Origin: DATFVA01 sp963800255
GTDB taxonomy: Bacteria > Bacteroidota > Ignavibacteria > Ignavibacteriales > Ignavibacteriaceae
Assembly (NCBI GenBank): GCA_963800255.1
Contig: CAWDAK010000026.1
Location: forward strand, 1 to 64,000
Length of the DNA stretch: 64,000 bases
Direction: 5' to 3'
Positions within the stretch are counted from its first letter, which is position 1. The number at the start of each line of letters is the position of its first letter. Both the position numbers and the translations under genes were made by a program. Below the pieces are notes generated by a model that worked only from the letters and a program-made list of their open reading frames with translations, did not search any database and was not told where the DNA came from. Below are positions 26,341-35,005 of this stretch, one piece after another.

Positions 26341-26377
26341 CGGGAATTTTATTGATTGGTTTTGGTCTCAATTCCCG
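26341..26377 (+). terminator. Possible terminator after bacterioferritin
   Basis: CGGGAATT (26341-26348) and AATTCCCG (26370-26377) are perfect 8-bp arms with a 21-base loop, followed by GTTTTATTT. The long loop and a distance of about 100 bases from the stop lower confidence. Confidence 0.4.
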
Positions 26378-26397
26378 GTTTTATTTCAATTAGTTAT

Positions 26398-26428
26398 AGC
26401 CCGGAAATCCATCTGAGGATTCCGGGCT
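26398..26428. repeat. Hairpin AGCCCGGAA(A)TCC / GGATTCCGGGCT
   Basis: A 12-bp stem with one bulged A and a six-base loop, and no T tract. It could act as a weak terminator or an RNA-end stabiliser. Confidence 0.55.
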
Positions 26429-26626
26429 GTAAACAGTGTTTTCCCGCTGCTCTTATCCCCACATTTTAGAACCACCCTATGATGCAGAAATTGAAAAGAT
26501 TACCCGCATTGACGACAAGAATGACAATCTTTCACAATTAGCGGTCCATTTTGGCTCAAAATGGCCTGATATCCTGTGGCAAAGCTTTTGCTTGGTTATG
26601 AAGTAACTAGTTGAGTGGAGGTTTTT

Positions 26627-26731
26627 ATGAACATTGAAGCATTGTTAATAGTAGGACAGGTTTTCATTCTGATTTACCTGGGTCTCAAATTCTATAAAAA
26701 AGTCCTGAATAACAGGTTAAGGATCAAATAA
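26627..26731 (+). CDS. Small membrane protein, 34 residues
   Basis: Short reading frame with a strong GGAGG ribosome binding site (26617-26621) five bases before ATG. The product has one hydrophobic segment (ALLIVGQVFILIYLGLKF) followed by a basic tail (YKKVLNNRLRIK), the pattern of a single-pass small membrane protein with a cytoplasmic C-terminus. No family is recognised. The ribosome binding site quality and charge pattern support it; no homologue search was possible. Confidence 0.5.
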   Translation: MNIEALLIVGQVFILIYLGLKFYKKVLNNRLRIK

Positions 26732-26765
26732 TTATCTGTTCTTTGTCCCCTTAACCTGATCTGGT

Positions 26766-26824
26766 ACACTATCCTTTTGATATCTTTTTTATCAAATCCC
26801 CAAAATAAAACGAAAGGATAGTGT
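26766..26824 (+). promoter_or_regulatory. Inverted repeat covering the ribosome binding site of the cupredoxin gene
   Basis: ACACTATCCTTT (26766-26777) and AAAGGATAGTGT (26813-26824) are perfect 12-bp arms. The right arm contains the AAAGGA ribosome binding site and ends one base before the ATG at 26826. A smaller TTTGAT/ATCAAA repeat sits inside the loop. When folded, the long stem would hide the ribosome binding site. Confidence 0.6.
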
Positions 26825-26825
26825 T

Positions 26826-27740
26826 ATGATTAGAAAAGCCACTATTCGGCTCTCACTATTGTTCCTTGGACTTATCTTTTTTTCATCTTCTTCTTTCTGC
26901 ACCAACTTTTCAGTTGATGTAGCCAATTTTTCTTTTTCACCGTCCTCGATTAACGTTTTAGTCGGTGATACCATTACCTGGAACTGGGTTAGCGGTACCC
27001 ATACCACTACCTGTAACGGCACCGCAGGTACCTCTTTGCCTCCAGGCGCAACTCCATGGGATGCCCCCATTAATAGCACCACAACTTCTTTTTCCTATGT
27101 AATTGAAATCGTTGGAGACTATAACTTTGTCTGCTTGTTTCATCCCAGTATGACTGGTATGATTATGGCCGCTCCACTCCCCGTTGAGCTGGTTTCTTTT
27201 ACAGGCTATATAAAAGACGGGTTTGCAGATCTACAATGGAAGACTGCAACAGAAAGTAACAACAGAGGTTTCGAAATAGAGAGGAAGACAGCATCAGGAT
27301 GGGAGAAAGTTGGTTTCGTAGAGGGACATGGAACCACTACGAATGAAAACTTATATAATTACCGGGATGATGTTAGAAAACTTCAACCTGAAATAATAAG
27401 CTACCGATTGAGACAAATTGATCTCAACGGAACATTCGAGTATAGCGCAGAGATTACGATCAATAACACAGTTCCTTTAGCCTTCGGTCTTAAGCAAAAT
27501 TTCCCTAATCCCTTCAATCCTTCAACTCAGATTAATTTTACTGTTCCTGTAACTTCTAATGTACAGCTGAAAGTTTTCGATACTAATGGCAGTGAAGTTG
27601 CAACGCTGGTTAACCAGAGTAAAGCTGCCGGAACTTACGCTGTTGAGTTTAATGCTTCCAACCTGGCAAGCGGCATTTATTATTATACTATAACCGCAGG
27701 ATCATTTAGCACTACAAAAAAAATGATTTTGATGAAGTAA
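26826..27740 (+). CDS. Secreted cupredoxin with type IX secretion sorting domain
   Basis: Exported protein of 304 residues: signal peptide (1-25), plastocyanin-like domain (about 26-115), a beta domain (about 120-215) and a C-terminal sorting domain (about 220-304). Likely type 1 copper ligands are His59 in GTHTT and Cys103, His106 and Met109 in VCLFHPSM. The sorting domain has FPNPFNPSTQI and ends in TTKKMILMK, as in Ignavibacteria type IX substrates, so the protein probably ends up on the cell surface or outside. A redox or copper-binding role is expected. Start at 26826 with AAAGGA upstream, inside a hairpin. Confidence 0.85.
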   Translation: MIRKATIRLSLLFLGLIFFSSSSFCTNFSVDVANFSFSPSSINVLVGDTITWNWVSGTHTTTCNGTAGTSLPPGATPWDAPINSTTTSFSYVIEIVGDYNFVCLFHPSMTGMIMAAPLPVELVSFTGYIKDGFADLQWKTATESNNRGFEIERKTASGWEKVGFVEGHGTTTNENLYNYRDDVRKLQPEIISYRLRQIDLNGTFEYSAEITINNTVPLAFGLKQNFPNPFNPSTQINFTVPVTSNVQLKVFDTNGSEVATLVNQSKAAGTYAVEFNASNLASGIYYYTITAGSFSTTKKMILMK

Positions 27741-27782
27741 TATTATACGATACATAAGAAAGTTACAAAGTATTCTTTGAGT

Positions 27783-27817
27783 CAGCCGGTAAAACTAAAC
27801 TTACCGGCTGTTTTTTT
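27783..27817 (+). terminator. Rho-independent terminator of cupredoxin gene
   Basis: A 10-bp perfect stem CAGCCGGTAA/TTACCGGCTG (27783-27792 and 27801-27810) followed by seven T residues. Confidence 0.92.
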
Positions 27818-27985
27818 ACATGTGTTTGAATCCGTACTCTTCCACCCGTTACTCCATCTCAAAAAAACACCAATCTTTTTTGGAAGGTTTATGCTATTTG
27901 GCTAAATTATGTTATCTAAATATTTCCTCGTCTGTTTAGGGGGATCTTACTTATTACTGCTGATAAAAAACATCAATAGGTAAAT

Positions 27986-29314
27986 ATGAAACGAATTTTT
28001 ACTATCCTTTTTTTACTCACTATCCCGGTGAGTATATCATTTGCCCAGACCTCAGAAAGTTCACCTTTGCAGGGAAAACTTCTACTGACCGTGAATGCAG
28101 GGCTTACAATACCTCAAACTGATTTTAAAGAATTAACACCTGGACCAATGGTCACTGGAAACCTTGAATATTATTTTTCAATAAGATCAAAACATTCATT
28201 AGGACTGAGGCTGCAAGGTGGTTGGGGAATCTTAAAAGGCAACGACAAAACCCATCCTCCATTTGAATTTTCTGACAATTTTTTCTTAGTAGGCGGAGGA
28301 CTTACATATAGCTATGCAATTGATGAAGTTTTCCTTCCTTACGTTTACCTTGGAGCAGCTAATATCTGGTATAATCCCAAAGATCCTCAAGGTTCTCCGA
28401 TAATAACCGGTAAACCAGCCTCAGAAAGTTCATCCAAGGTAAGTTATAATGGAGAAATTGGCCTAAAGATAAATCTAAATAAGAGATTTGCTTTAAATAT
28501 CAGTGGAGGTGAGTTCTTTGGTCAAAGTGATCAGCTTGACGGTATAAATGCAGGCAAGCATAATGATGTTTTTCTCTATGGTATGGTTGGTGTTTCCGTT
28601 TCATTTTTCGGCGAGACTGATACCGATGGAGACGGGGTTTGGGATTCAGAAGATGCCTGTCAGCATACCCCGGCAGGAGTTAAAGTCGATCTTACGGGAT
28701 GTCCAATCGATACAGACAGGGATGGAGTGCCTGACTATCTGGATAAATGTAGCGGAACGCCGGCAGGAATAGACGTAGATAAATACGGCTGTCCTATTGA
28801 TTCTGATAATGACGGCATCCCGGATTATATGGATAACTGTCCGGATTCACCTCGGGGAGTTCGCGTAAACAATACCGGCTGTGTAGAAGACTCAGATAAT
28901 GATGGAGTTCCGGATTATAAAGATAGTTGTACGGACACTCCTACCGGAGTCCGGGTTGACTCAAGCGGCTGCCCCGAAGACCTGAACCAGAATGGAATAC
29001 CTGATTACCTTGAGAAGAAAGAACCTGCTCCTGAAATTCAATCGGAACCTCAGAAGGAAACAACTGAGTATGATTTGATGAAAGATCAGATAGTAAGTGA
29101 TATGATATTTACTGACGGACATCTGTTTACTGCGCAGATTTCTGCATGGAAAACAAGCGTTAAAGCAGAGAAACAGGCGGAAAAATTAAAACAAAAGGGA
29201 TACACTGCTTTCGTTGCACAAGCAAATATTGACAATCAGACCTGGTACCGGGTACGGGTCGGTTACTATAAAACTTTTGACGAGGCACGCTCGGTTGCCC
29301 ATAAGCTCAGATAA
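27986..29314 (+). CDS. Outer-membrane beta-barrel protein with thrombospondin type 3 repeats and SPOR domain
   Basis: Envelope protein of 442 residues: signal peptide (1-20), an eight-strand-type barrel (about 28-205), four to five calcium-binding type 3 repeats rich in DTDxDGxxD and CP motifs (about 210-345), a linker and a C-terminal SPOR-like domain (about 375-442, FTAQISAWKTSVKAEKQAEKLKQKG...WYRVRVGYYKTFDEA). In OmpA/OprF proteins the same architecture ends with an OmpA peptidoglycan-binding domain. Here a SPOR domain, which binds denuded glycan strands, seems to replace it. The protein probably tethers the outer membrane to the cell wall, perhaps at division sites. Confidence 0.85.
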   Translation: MKRIFTILFLLTIPVSISFAQTSESSPLQGKLLLTVNAGLTIPQTDFKELTPGPMVTGNLEYYFSIRSKHSLGLRLQGGWGILKGNDKTHPPFEFSDNFFLVGGGLTYSYAIDEVFLPYVYLGAANIWYNPKDPQGSPIITGKPASESSSKVSYNGEIGLKINLNKRFALNISGGEFFGQSDQLDGINAGKHNDVFLYGMVGVSVSFFGETDTDGDGVWDSEDACQHTPAGVKVDLTGCPIDTDRDGVPDYLDKCSGTPAGIDVDKYGCPIDSDNDGIPDYMDNCPDSPRGVRVNNTGCVEDSDNDGVPDYKDSCTDTPTGVRVDSSGCPEDLNQNGIPDYLEKKEPAPEIQSEPQKETTEYDLMKDQIVSDMIFTDGHLFTAQISAWKTSVKAEKQAEKLKQKGYTAFVAQANIDNQTWYRVRVGYYKTFDEARSVAHKLR

Positions 29315-29320
29315 AATATT

Positions 29321-29348
29321 AAGCCGGACACACCATCCGGCTTATTTT
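29321..29348. terminator. Bidirectional terminator between convergent genes
   Basis: AAGCCGGA (29321-29328) and TCCGGCTT (29336-29343) with a 7-base loop, ATTTTAT on the + side and AATATTTTAT on the minus side. The right arm overlaps the stop codon of the small minus-strand gene. Confidence 0.75.
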
Positions 29349-29566
29349 ATAAAATTACTCTTTTTTTCTGATCTTACTCCTATTATAACAAAACCTATTC
29401 CTCCGGCTACAGATAAACCTCCAAAGATTGCCGGAACCGGAACTGCTGAAGATTCAACATGCCTTTTCGTTATTTTAACCTCTTTCTTACTTTTTATCGT
29501 TTCATATAGAAGTCCATAAACTCCCAGCACTATCATTATTATTCCTAAAACAATTGCTATTTTCAT
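29342..29566 (-). CDS. Small DUF3185-like membrane protein
   Basis: Protein of about 74 residues with two membrane segments (MKIAIVLGIIMIVLGVYGLLY and VPAIFGGLSVAGGIGFVIIG) joined by a short basic loop. This layout resembles the small DUF3185-type proteins, but the match is only by pattern. The start at Met 29566 puts the first membrane helix at the N-terminus; the frame is open for 39 more codons upstream, but that stretch looks non-coding. Confidence 0.6.
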   Translation of the reverse strand: MKIAIVLGIIMIVLGVYGLLYETIKSKKEVKITKRHVESSAVPVPAIFGGLSVAGGIGFVIIGVRSEKKSNFIK

Positions 29567-29698
29567 AATCTTTTTAGTTAAATATCCGGATATAAAAAAG
29601 AACAGGCTGTGAGAATAAATCGAGGATGATATTTGCCACAAGTATGAATGAAAGTGAAGATAAGGAAGTGTTTTTTTGAACAATAGGGGAGATGTTTT

Positions 29699-31096
29699 TT
29701 AAATTCCGGGAGAATGGCCCCTGATCATCTGCCATATTGTTAAAAGAATGATCTGAATATCCAGCCAGAAACTCCAGTTTTCAATATACCACAGATCAGA
29801 TTCAATTCTTTTTTCCATAAGGGTTTCTTCTTTGGTTTCCCCCCTGAAGCCATTCACCTGGGCCCATCCTGTTATGCCGGGCTTCACAAAGTGTCTAAGC
29901 ATATAGAGTTCCAATTTACCTTTATACTCTAAATTTAACGGTGTGGGGTGAGGACGGGGGCCGACAACACTCATTTCACCCCTAAACACGTTGATAAACT
30001 GCGGTAATTCATCCAGACTGGTTCTTCTAAGGAATTTCCCAAATTCAGTAATTCGGGGATCGTTTAAATAAGCCTGCTGGTATTTTCCGTGTTTATCAAC
30101 ATCCCTGCTTTCTACCACCATTGACCGAAACTTTAATGCAGTGAATTTTCTATTGTTTTTACCCCATCGTTCTTGTTTGAATATTACCGGTCCCCGGGAA
30201 GTTAGTTTTATTATAAGGCCAATTAAAAGATAACCCCATGATAAAATGAATACGGTCACCAGAAAAGAAAAAAATATATCGAACGCCCGCTTAATGAATT
30301 TCCAATGAGACTCTGCCAATGGTTCGCTTCTGACCGAGATAATAGGAATATCCCCAATAACACCGATCTGAAATTTTGTAGATAAGAATTTAAAATAATC
30401 TGGAACAATATGAGTTCTTACAGAATGAATATTGCAAATCCGCATAATATCTTTTATCAAATCGCCCGAATTCAGATCAAGGGCAATTATAACTTCCTCA
30501 ACATTTTTATCTGTAATAATTTTCTCAAGCTCTTCTATTTCTCCCAGTTGGGTAGAACCAGTATGTTCAGGATCACCGCCAACAAATCCAAGGAAATTAT
30601 ATCCGAATTCGGAATGATCTTTAATTATCCTGAATAACTTATTCCCGGATTCAGTTCCTCCGATAATTACAAGATTTTTTGCATTTTTCAGATTACCTTT
30701 AACCTTGGTCAAAATCCTTTTTAATAGTTCGGTGCGAAGACTCACGAGAATTATCAGCAGTATGGTATAGATGAAGGTAAAGTTTCGATTAAATAAATCT
30801 TCCTTGGTTACAAACACAAAGATGATGCTTGTTAGTGTCTGAACAGAAACATTCTTCAGTATATTTGTGAACTGGTAGGCAAAATCCCTTATCTCGAAAT
30901 CTTCATAAAACTTGATAATAGTTGAACCTATATACCAAATCAAATTCATTACCAACATTAAAATGAACATGTATTTACGTTCCATTAAAATGTCGAATGA
31001 GATTGCCAGGGACGCTGCTATAACAAAGGAAACATTAAGCAGCAGAAGGTCAAAAAATAATCTTAGATAATAGTTTGATTTTCTATTTAGAAGCAT
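29699..31096 (-). CDS. Undecaprenyl-phosphate sugar phosphotransferase (polyisoprenyl-phosphate hexose-1-P transferase)
   Basis: Initiating enzyme of surface glycan synthesis, 465 residues. It moves a sugar-1-phosphate from a UDP-sugar to undecaprenyl phosphate at the inner membrane. Four N-terminal membrane segments and a CoA-binding-like Rossmann domain (VIIGGTESGNKLF, about residues 142-154) precede a fifth hydrophobic segment and the bacterial sugar transferase domain (from about 268). Motifs are KRAFDIFFS, ALKFRSM, RRTSLDELPQ and VGPRP. This is the WcaJ/WbaP-like layout. It is the last gene of the cluster running from 38122. Confidence 0.93.
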   Translation of the reverse strand: MLLNRKSNYYLRLFFDLLLLNVSFVIAASLAISFDILMERKYMFILMLVMNLIWYIGSTIIKFYEDFEIRDFAYQFTNILKNVSVQTLTSIIFVFVTKEDLFNRNFTFIYTILLIILVSLRTELLKRILTKVKGNLKNAKNLVIIGGTESGNKLFRIIKDHSEFGYNFLGFVGGDPEHTGSTQLGEIEELEKIITDKNVEEVIIALDLNSGDLIKDIMRICNIHSVRTHIVPDYFKFLSTKFQIGVIGDIPIISVRSEPLAESHWKFIKRAFDIFFSFLVTVFILSWGYLLIGLIIKLTSRGPVIFKQERWGKNNRKFTALKFRSMVVESRDVDKHGKYQQAYLNDPRITEFGKFLRRTSLDELPQFINVFRGEMSVVGPRPHPTPLNLEYKGKLELYMLRHFVKPGITGWAQVNGFRGETKEETLMEKRIESDLWYIENWSFWLDIQIILLTIWQMIRGHSPGI

Positions 31097-31116
31097 TTAA
31101 GTCCGTTTTTATCCGA

Positions 31117-32227
31117 TTACCTTAGTTTTAATTTATCCTCCACAAACTGTTTGATTTTCTCTTCGAAAGCCTCTTTGCTGTATTTCAGAGCCTCATTATT
31201 CAAAGTGCCGGGGTCAAAAATAAATTTACCGGATTCAAACAGTTTTACCGCATTAACTATGGATTCCATATCCTGCCTTTCAAAAAATATTCCTGTCCTA
31301 CCGTGCTCTACTGTTTCTGATGCCCCGCCTCTGTTAAATGCAATCACGGGAGTACCACAGGAGAGCGCTTCTATAATACTTATACCAAAATCTTCCTCTG
31401 CCGCAAAAACAAAGGCTTTGGCTTTCTGAAGATAGGATTTAAGTGTCTCCCTGGGCTGAAAAGGTAAAATGGTAATATTTTTAGTCAAACGGCCCGAAAG
31501 TTTTTTCTCATCAGGTCCTTCCCCGATGATAATAAGGCGTTTGTCAGGCATTTGTGTAAAGGCTTCAATGATAATGTCAATCTTTTTATAAGGAACGAAA
31601 CGGGATATTGTAATATAGTAATCCTCTTTAGCAGAATAAGGAGTGAAGAAAGAAGTATCAACAGGAGGATGAATTACTTCAGAATCTCTTCCATATATTT
31701 TTTTAATTCTCCGTGAGATATTTTTCGAATTCGCGATATAATAATCAACCCGGTTAGATGTGCTTACATCCCACAAACGTATATAATGGAGGGTGAGCTT
31801 TGTTATTATTCCTTTAAGTCCTTTGTCGAGACCGGTTTCCTTAAGATACTGAAATGTGAGATCCCAGGCATACCGGATAGGTGTGTGGCAATAGCATATA
31901 TGAGTCTGCCTGGGTAAAGTGAGCGCTCCCTTGGCGACAGCCCAGGAACTGGAGATTACAAGATCGTATTCCGAAAGATCAAATGACTCGACGGCATATG
32001 GAAACAAGAAACAGTAATTTCCTGTAGTTTTTCCTTAGCAGATTACTTTTCTGGAGAAAGGATGTTTTCGGATTCCTGTCATTAAATATTTTGTATTGTT
32101 CATTTTTTTCAAAAAGATTTACAAGCAAGAATAAATCGGAATCCGGCCAGATATTGAGAAATGATTCCAGGCATTTTTCAGCACCTGTATAGCTTGCAAT
32201 CCAATCATGTACAATAGCGATTTTCAA
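31117..32227 (-). CDS. Group 4 glycosyltransferase, broken by one frameshift
   Basis: Two overlapping frames encode one GT-B glycosyltransferase of about 369 residues. The N-terminal part (32227 to 31979) starts MKIAIVHDWIASYTGAEKCLE. The C-terminal part continues with FPYAVESFDLSEYDLVISSS and includes the donor-binding motifs GEGPDEKKL and EDFGISIIEALSCGTPVIAF. An extra base near 32003-32012 (sequence TTTCTTGTTTCC on the coding strand) causes the break; removing it joins KLLF to LFPYAVES. The gene follows the methyltransferase-like gene at 32330 and precedes the sugar phosphotransferase. Confidence 0.8.
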
Positions 32228-32329
32228 GATATTTGTTAATGTTTGTTATTGTGTTCTAAATACTTCATATAAACATTCACTGATTTATTTCCGGCAGCTT
32301 AGTTTCTGTTAATTACCATAGTTTCATAA

Positions 32330-32980
32330 TTAAGTGCTTCTAAAATCAGGATAAATCCGGATAATATCATCTTCGACCTTAAATGAATAATTTGCCTTTT
32401 CTTTTAGTACCCTTGATTTTATTTCCTTCAATTCAGGATAATCATCTTTACCGTTAAAAAGTCTGGCATCGTCAATAAGTAGAATATGGTTCTGCTGCGA
32501 CTCGAAAATTATATCCAGCTCCCTGTTTATAGGAGTAACCAAATCACCTTTGGCAGTCTCGAATCCTGAATAGTGTCCATCCAGCCAGAATATAGCCGGA
32601 GTCATGATCTCGCCGGTAATTTTTTTAAGAACTTCCGCGCTGTCTCCCTGTAAGAGAGTTACATTTGGTAAGTTTTTCAACCTTCTCACTGCAATTTGGT
32701 GAAGTTCTTTAGAAAGTTCTATTGAGTAAATTTTATCGAAATAATTCCTCTGGGCATAAACCATTTCACCCCAAAAAGTTCCTGTTTCAACCAGGGTTTT
32801 AATGGAAAAATCTTTTTGAAATTTTCTTATTACCTCCTGTTTAGCTACGTGAGGCGGAGGTATGGGTTTTCCGGAATTTAACCATTTGTTAAGGCTCTTA
32901 ATCCTGTTTTCATCCCGGTTTGCTTTTTTAACTCTCTGCCATATAATATAGTTATGTACGATTTCTAAAATTCCTGGCAA
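32330..32980 (-). CDS. SAM-dependent methyltransferase-like protein of the polysaccharide cluster
   Basis: Protein of 216 residues with a class I methyltransferase-like fold: VETGTFWGEM (motif I-like), IYSIELSKELHQIA (acidic motif II), LLQGDSAEVL and FWLDGHYSGFETAKGD (motif IV with a catalytic-looking acidic residue). It is close to FkbM-like and TylF-like enzymes in pattern. It may methylate a sugar of the exported glycan; the substrate is unknown. It sits 12 bases after a glycosyltransferase gene. Confidence 0.7.
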   Translation of the reverse strand: MPGILEIVHNYIIWQRVKKANRDENRIKSLNKWLNSGKPIPPPHVAKQEVIRKFQKDFSIKTLVETGTFWGEMVYAQRNYFDKIYSIELSKELHQIAVRRLKNLPNVTLLQGDSAEVLKKITGEIMTPAIFWLDGHYSGFETAKGDLVTPINRELDIIFESQQNHILLIDDARLFNGKDDYPELKEIKSRVLKEKANYSFKVEDDIIRIYPDFRST

Positions 32981-32992
32981 TGAAGTATTCCT

Positions 32993-34157
32993 CTAATTTT
33001 TATTATTTATCAAATTATCAAAAAGCGTAGTATAATCAGATGCGAATCTTTCAATTGAATAATCTTTTTCCACCGTTTCAAAGGCTTTGTTTCTTATACC
33101 ATAAAATGCATCCGTCCCCAGGTTATCTAGACAATAAGTGATTTTATTTTTAAGCTCTAAAATATTTTCTCTTTCTGCAAGAAAGCCATTTATCCCATCA
33201 TTTATTAATTCTTTAGGTCCTCCCGAATTTGCCGCTATAACTATTTTCCTGTAGGCCATTGCTTCAAGAACCGAAAAAGAAAATGACTCGGGAATAATAG
33301 AAAAATTAATCAGGATGTCTATACCGGAGTACAATTTCTCTTTATTCTCTATATGACCTTTGAAGAGAATTCTGCCTTCCAAATTGTAATCTTTTATAAG
33401 CTTTTTTAATTCATATTCATATTTCCGTGAATCATCATCGCCTGCTTCTCCGTAAATCAGTAATTCGGCGTTCCTGTTTTTAATAATGCTGCTTAAGGCC
33501 TGAATTACCAGGTGTATGCCTTTAATCCTTGTGATGCTCCCAACCATTCCAATTTTAACAATATCTCCGGATTTATAAACCGAAGCCGAAGTTTCCGGAA
33601 TTTTTATTCCGTTTGGTATTGTTAGTAAGTTTTCCAGGAGGAGGGTCTTGAAGTGAATAAATATTCTCTTCCACAGCTTTTGAAACGCAGATAATTTTGT
33701 CAGTAAATTTAAGAACCAGCCTGATGATTTTCTTTTCAATAGAATTATTTTCAAAAATCAGGTGCTGAATGGTTATCTGCTTCCTACGCGTAAGTATAAC
33801 AGCAGGCAATACATAAAGGGCTGCAAATAATCCGTTGGCAAGGATTATATCAGGGTGTTCCTTAATGAAGACTCCCAGGTATTTGAATGTAGAAAGTTTA
33901 ATACGGAATATTATATTGAAGTAATCCTTGATATTCCAGCCTGCTTTGCGATAAACTTTCTTTTGATTGTTATTTAATATTATTCTGATACCATTACTTC
34001 TGAATTTCTGTTCTGCTTTTCCTTCCGGACTAATCACGATAAATTCGCAGTGTTTCAGATTTTGGTGAAGCTTCAGGATGAACTCTTCTCCTCCGCCCCA
34101 GCTTTGCATAACTGAAATGCAAAGTATTTTTTTGCGGTATTCTTCAACTCCGGTCAT
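32993..34157 (-). CDS. Group 4 glycosyltransferase, broken by one frameshift
   Basis: Two overlapping frames encode one GT-B protein of about 387 residues. The N-terminal part (34157 to 33573) has CISVMQSWGGGEEFILKL and ends near KAVEENIYSLQ. The C-terminal part provides IPNGIKIPE, KIGMVGSITRIKG, FKGHIENKEKLY and ESFSFSVLEAMAYRKIVIAANSGGPKELI, the standard donor-binding region. One extra base near 33628-33642 causes the shift; skipping it gives GKLLTIPNGI. The gene overlaps the preceding GT2 gene by four bases. Confidence 0.8.
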
Positions 34158-35005
34158 CGGCTGCCACTTTCAAGCCAACCTAAAAACTTATACAGAAGGT
34201 AAAACTTAAGATGTATTGTGTTGCGGATTAATAACAGTAATATTCCTTTCCTCCTGAAGTTTTTATATGAAGGAAGCTTTAATTTTCTTTTTGCAGCAAG
34301 TATCTGCAGTCTCTTTTCACGTATGTCCCATCCAGTAGATGTTTGTGTACCATGTATTCTATAATAAACCTGGATCCTGGGAATAAAGCAGAAATCATAT
34401 CTTTCACTTAATCTAAGCCATAAGTCATAATCCTCCACAGCTTTCAGCTCCGGATCTTCATCAAAACCTCCTGCTTCAGTCAAGGCTTCTCTTCTCACCA
34501 ATACAGATGAAAGAGTGATTGTGTTTCCAATCCTTCTTAGTCCTTTTGCATCCCTTGCGGCCCTGAATGGGAGGGGAAGAAGTTCATAATCTTCAGAAAA
34601 AAAACCTACCTCGCCGAAAGTAAAGCTCATAGAATAAACAAAGGCTGCTTCTGTATGCATTAAAAGTGAGTTAACCTGGCTTTTCAGTTTATGTTTTATC
34701 CAGATATCATCTGAATCAAGGAATGCTATCAGTCTGCCCGATGCCTTACCGATACCGTAATTACGCGGAACCGAAGGCCGTCCGGAATGTGCAATCCGGA
34801 AAGGATTAATCCTTTCATCAAGTTGTGCAGCCGCTTGAAGGATTTTGTATGTATTGTCTGAGGATTCATCATCAACGGCTATTATCTCAATATTGTCATA
34901 ACTCTGGTTCAATACTGAGTTTAAGGTACCCTCAATATATTTACCAGAATTATAGCATGGGATAATCACTGATACTAAAGGAAATTTATCTGCATCCTTA
35001 TTCAT
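34154..35005 (-). CDS. Family 2 glycosyltransferase
   Basis: GT-A glycosyltransferase of 283 residues with VSVIIPCYNSGKYIEGTL (about 11-28), VDDESSDNT and the metal-binding FLDSDD (about 92-97), plus AVEDYDLWLRL in the acceptor region. It is expected to add one sugar to the lipid-linked repeat unit. It starts directly after the DUF268-type gene and overlaps the next gene by four bases, so translation is probably coupled. Confidence 0.9.
   Translation of the reverse strand: MNKDADKFPLVSVIIPCYNSGKYIEGTLNSVLNQSYDNIEIIAVDDESSDNTYKILQAAAQLDERINPFRIAHSGRPSVPRNYGIGKASGRLIAFLDSDDIWIKHKLKSQVNSLLMHTEAAFVYSMSFTFGEVGFFSEDYELLPLPFRAARDAKGLRRIGNTITLSSVLVRREALTEAGGFDEDPELKAVEDYDLWLRLSERYDFCFIPRIQVYYRIHGTQTSTGWDIREKRLQILAAKRKLKLPSYKNFRRKGILLLLIRNTIHLKFYLLYKFLGWLESGSR

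Larger units (their letters stand above)
26237..26626. other. Intergenic region with inverted repeats, 390 bp
   Basis: Two inverted repeats and no supported gene. An open stretch without a start codon runs from about 26459 to a TAA near 26604 and reads like protein (EPPYDAEIEKITRIDDKND). It could be a gene remnant, but I cannot name a parent family. Confidence 0.5.
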
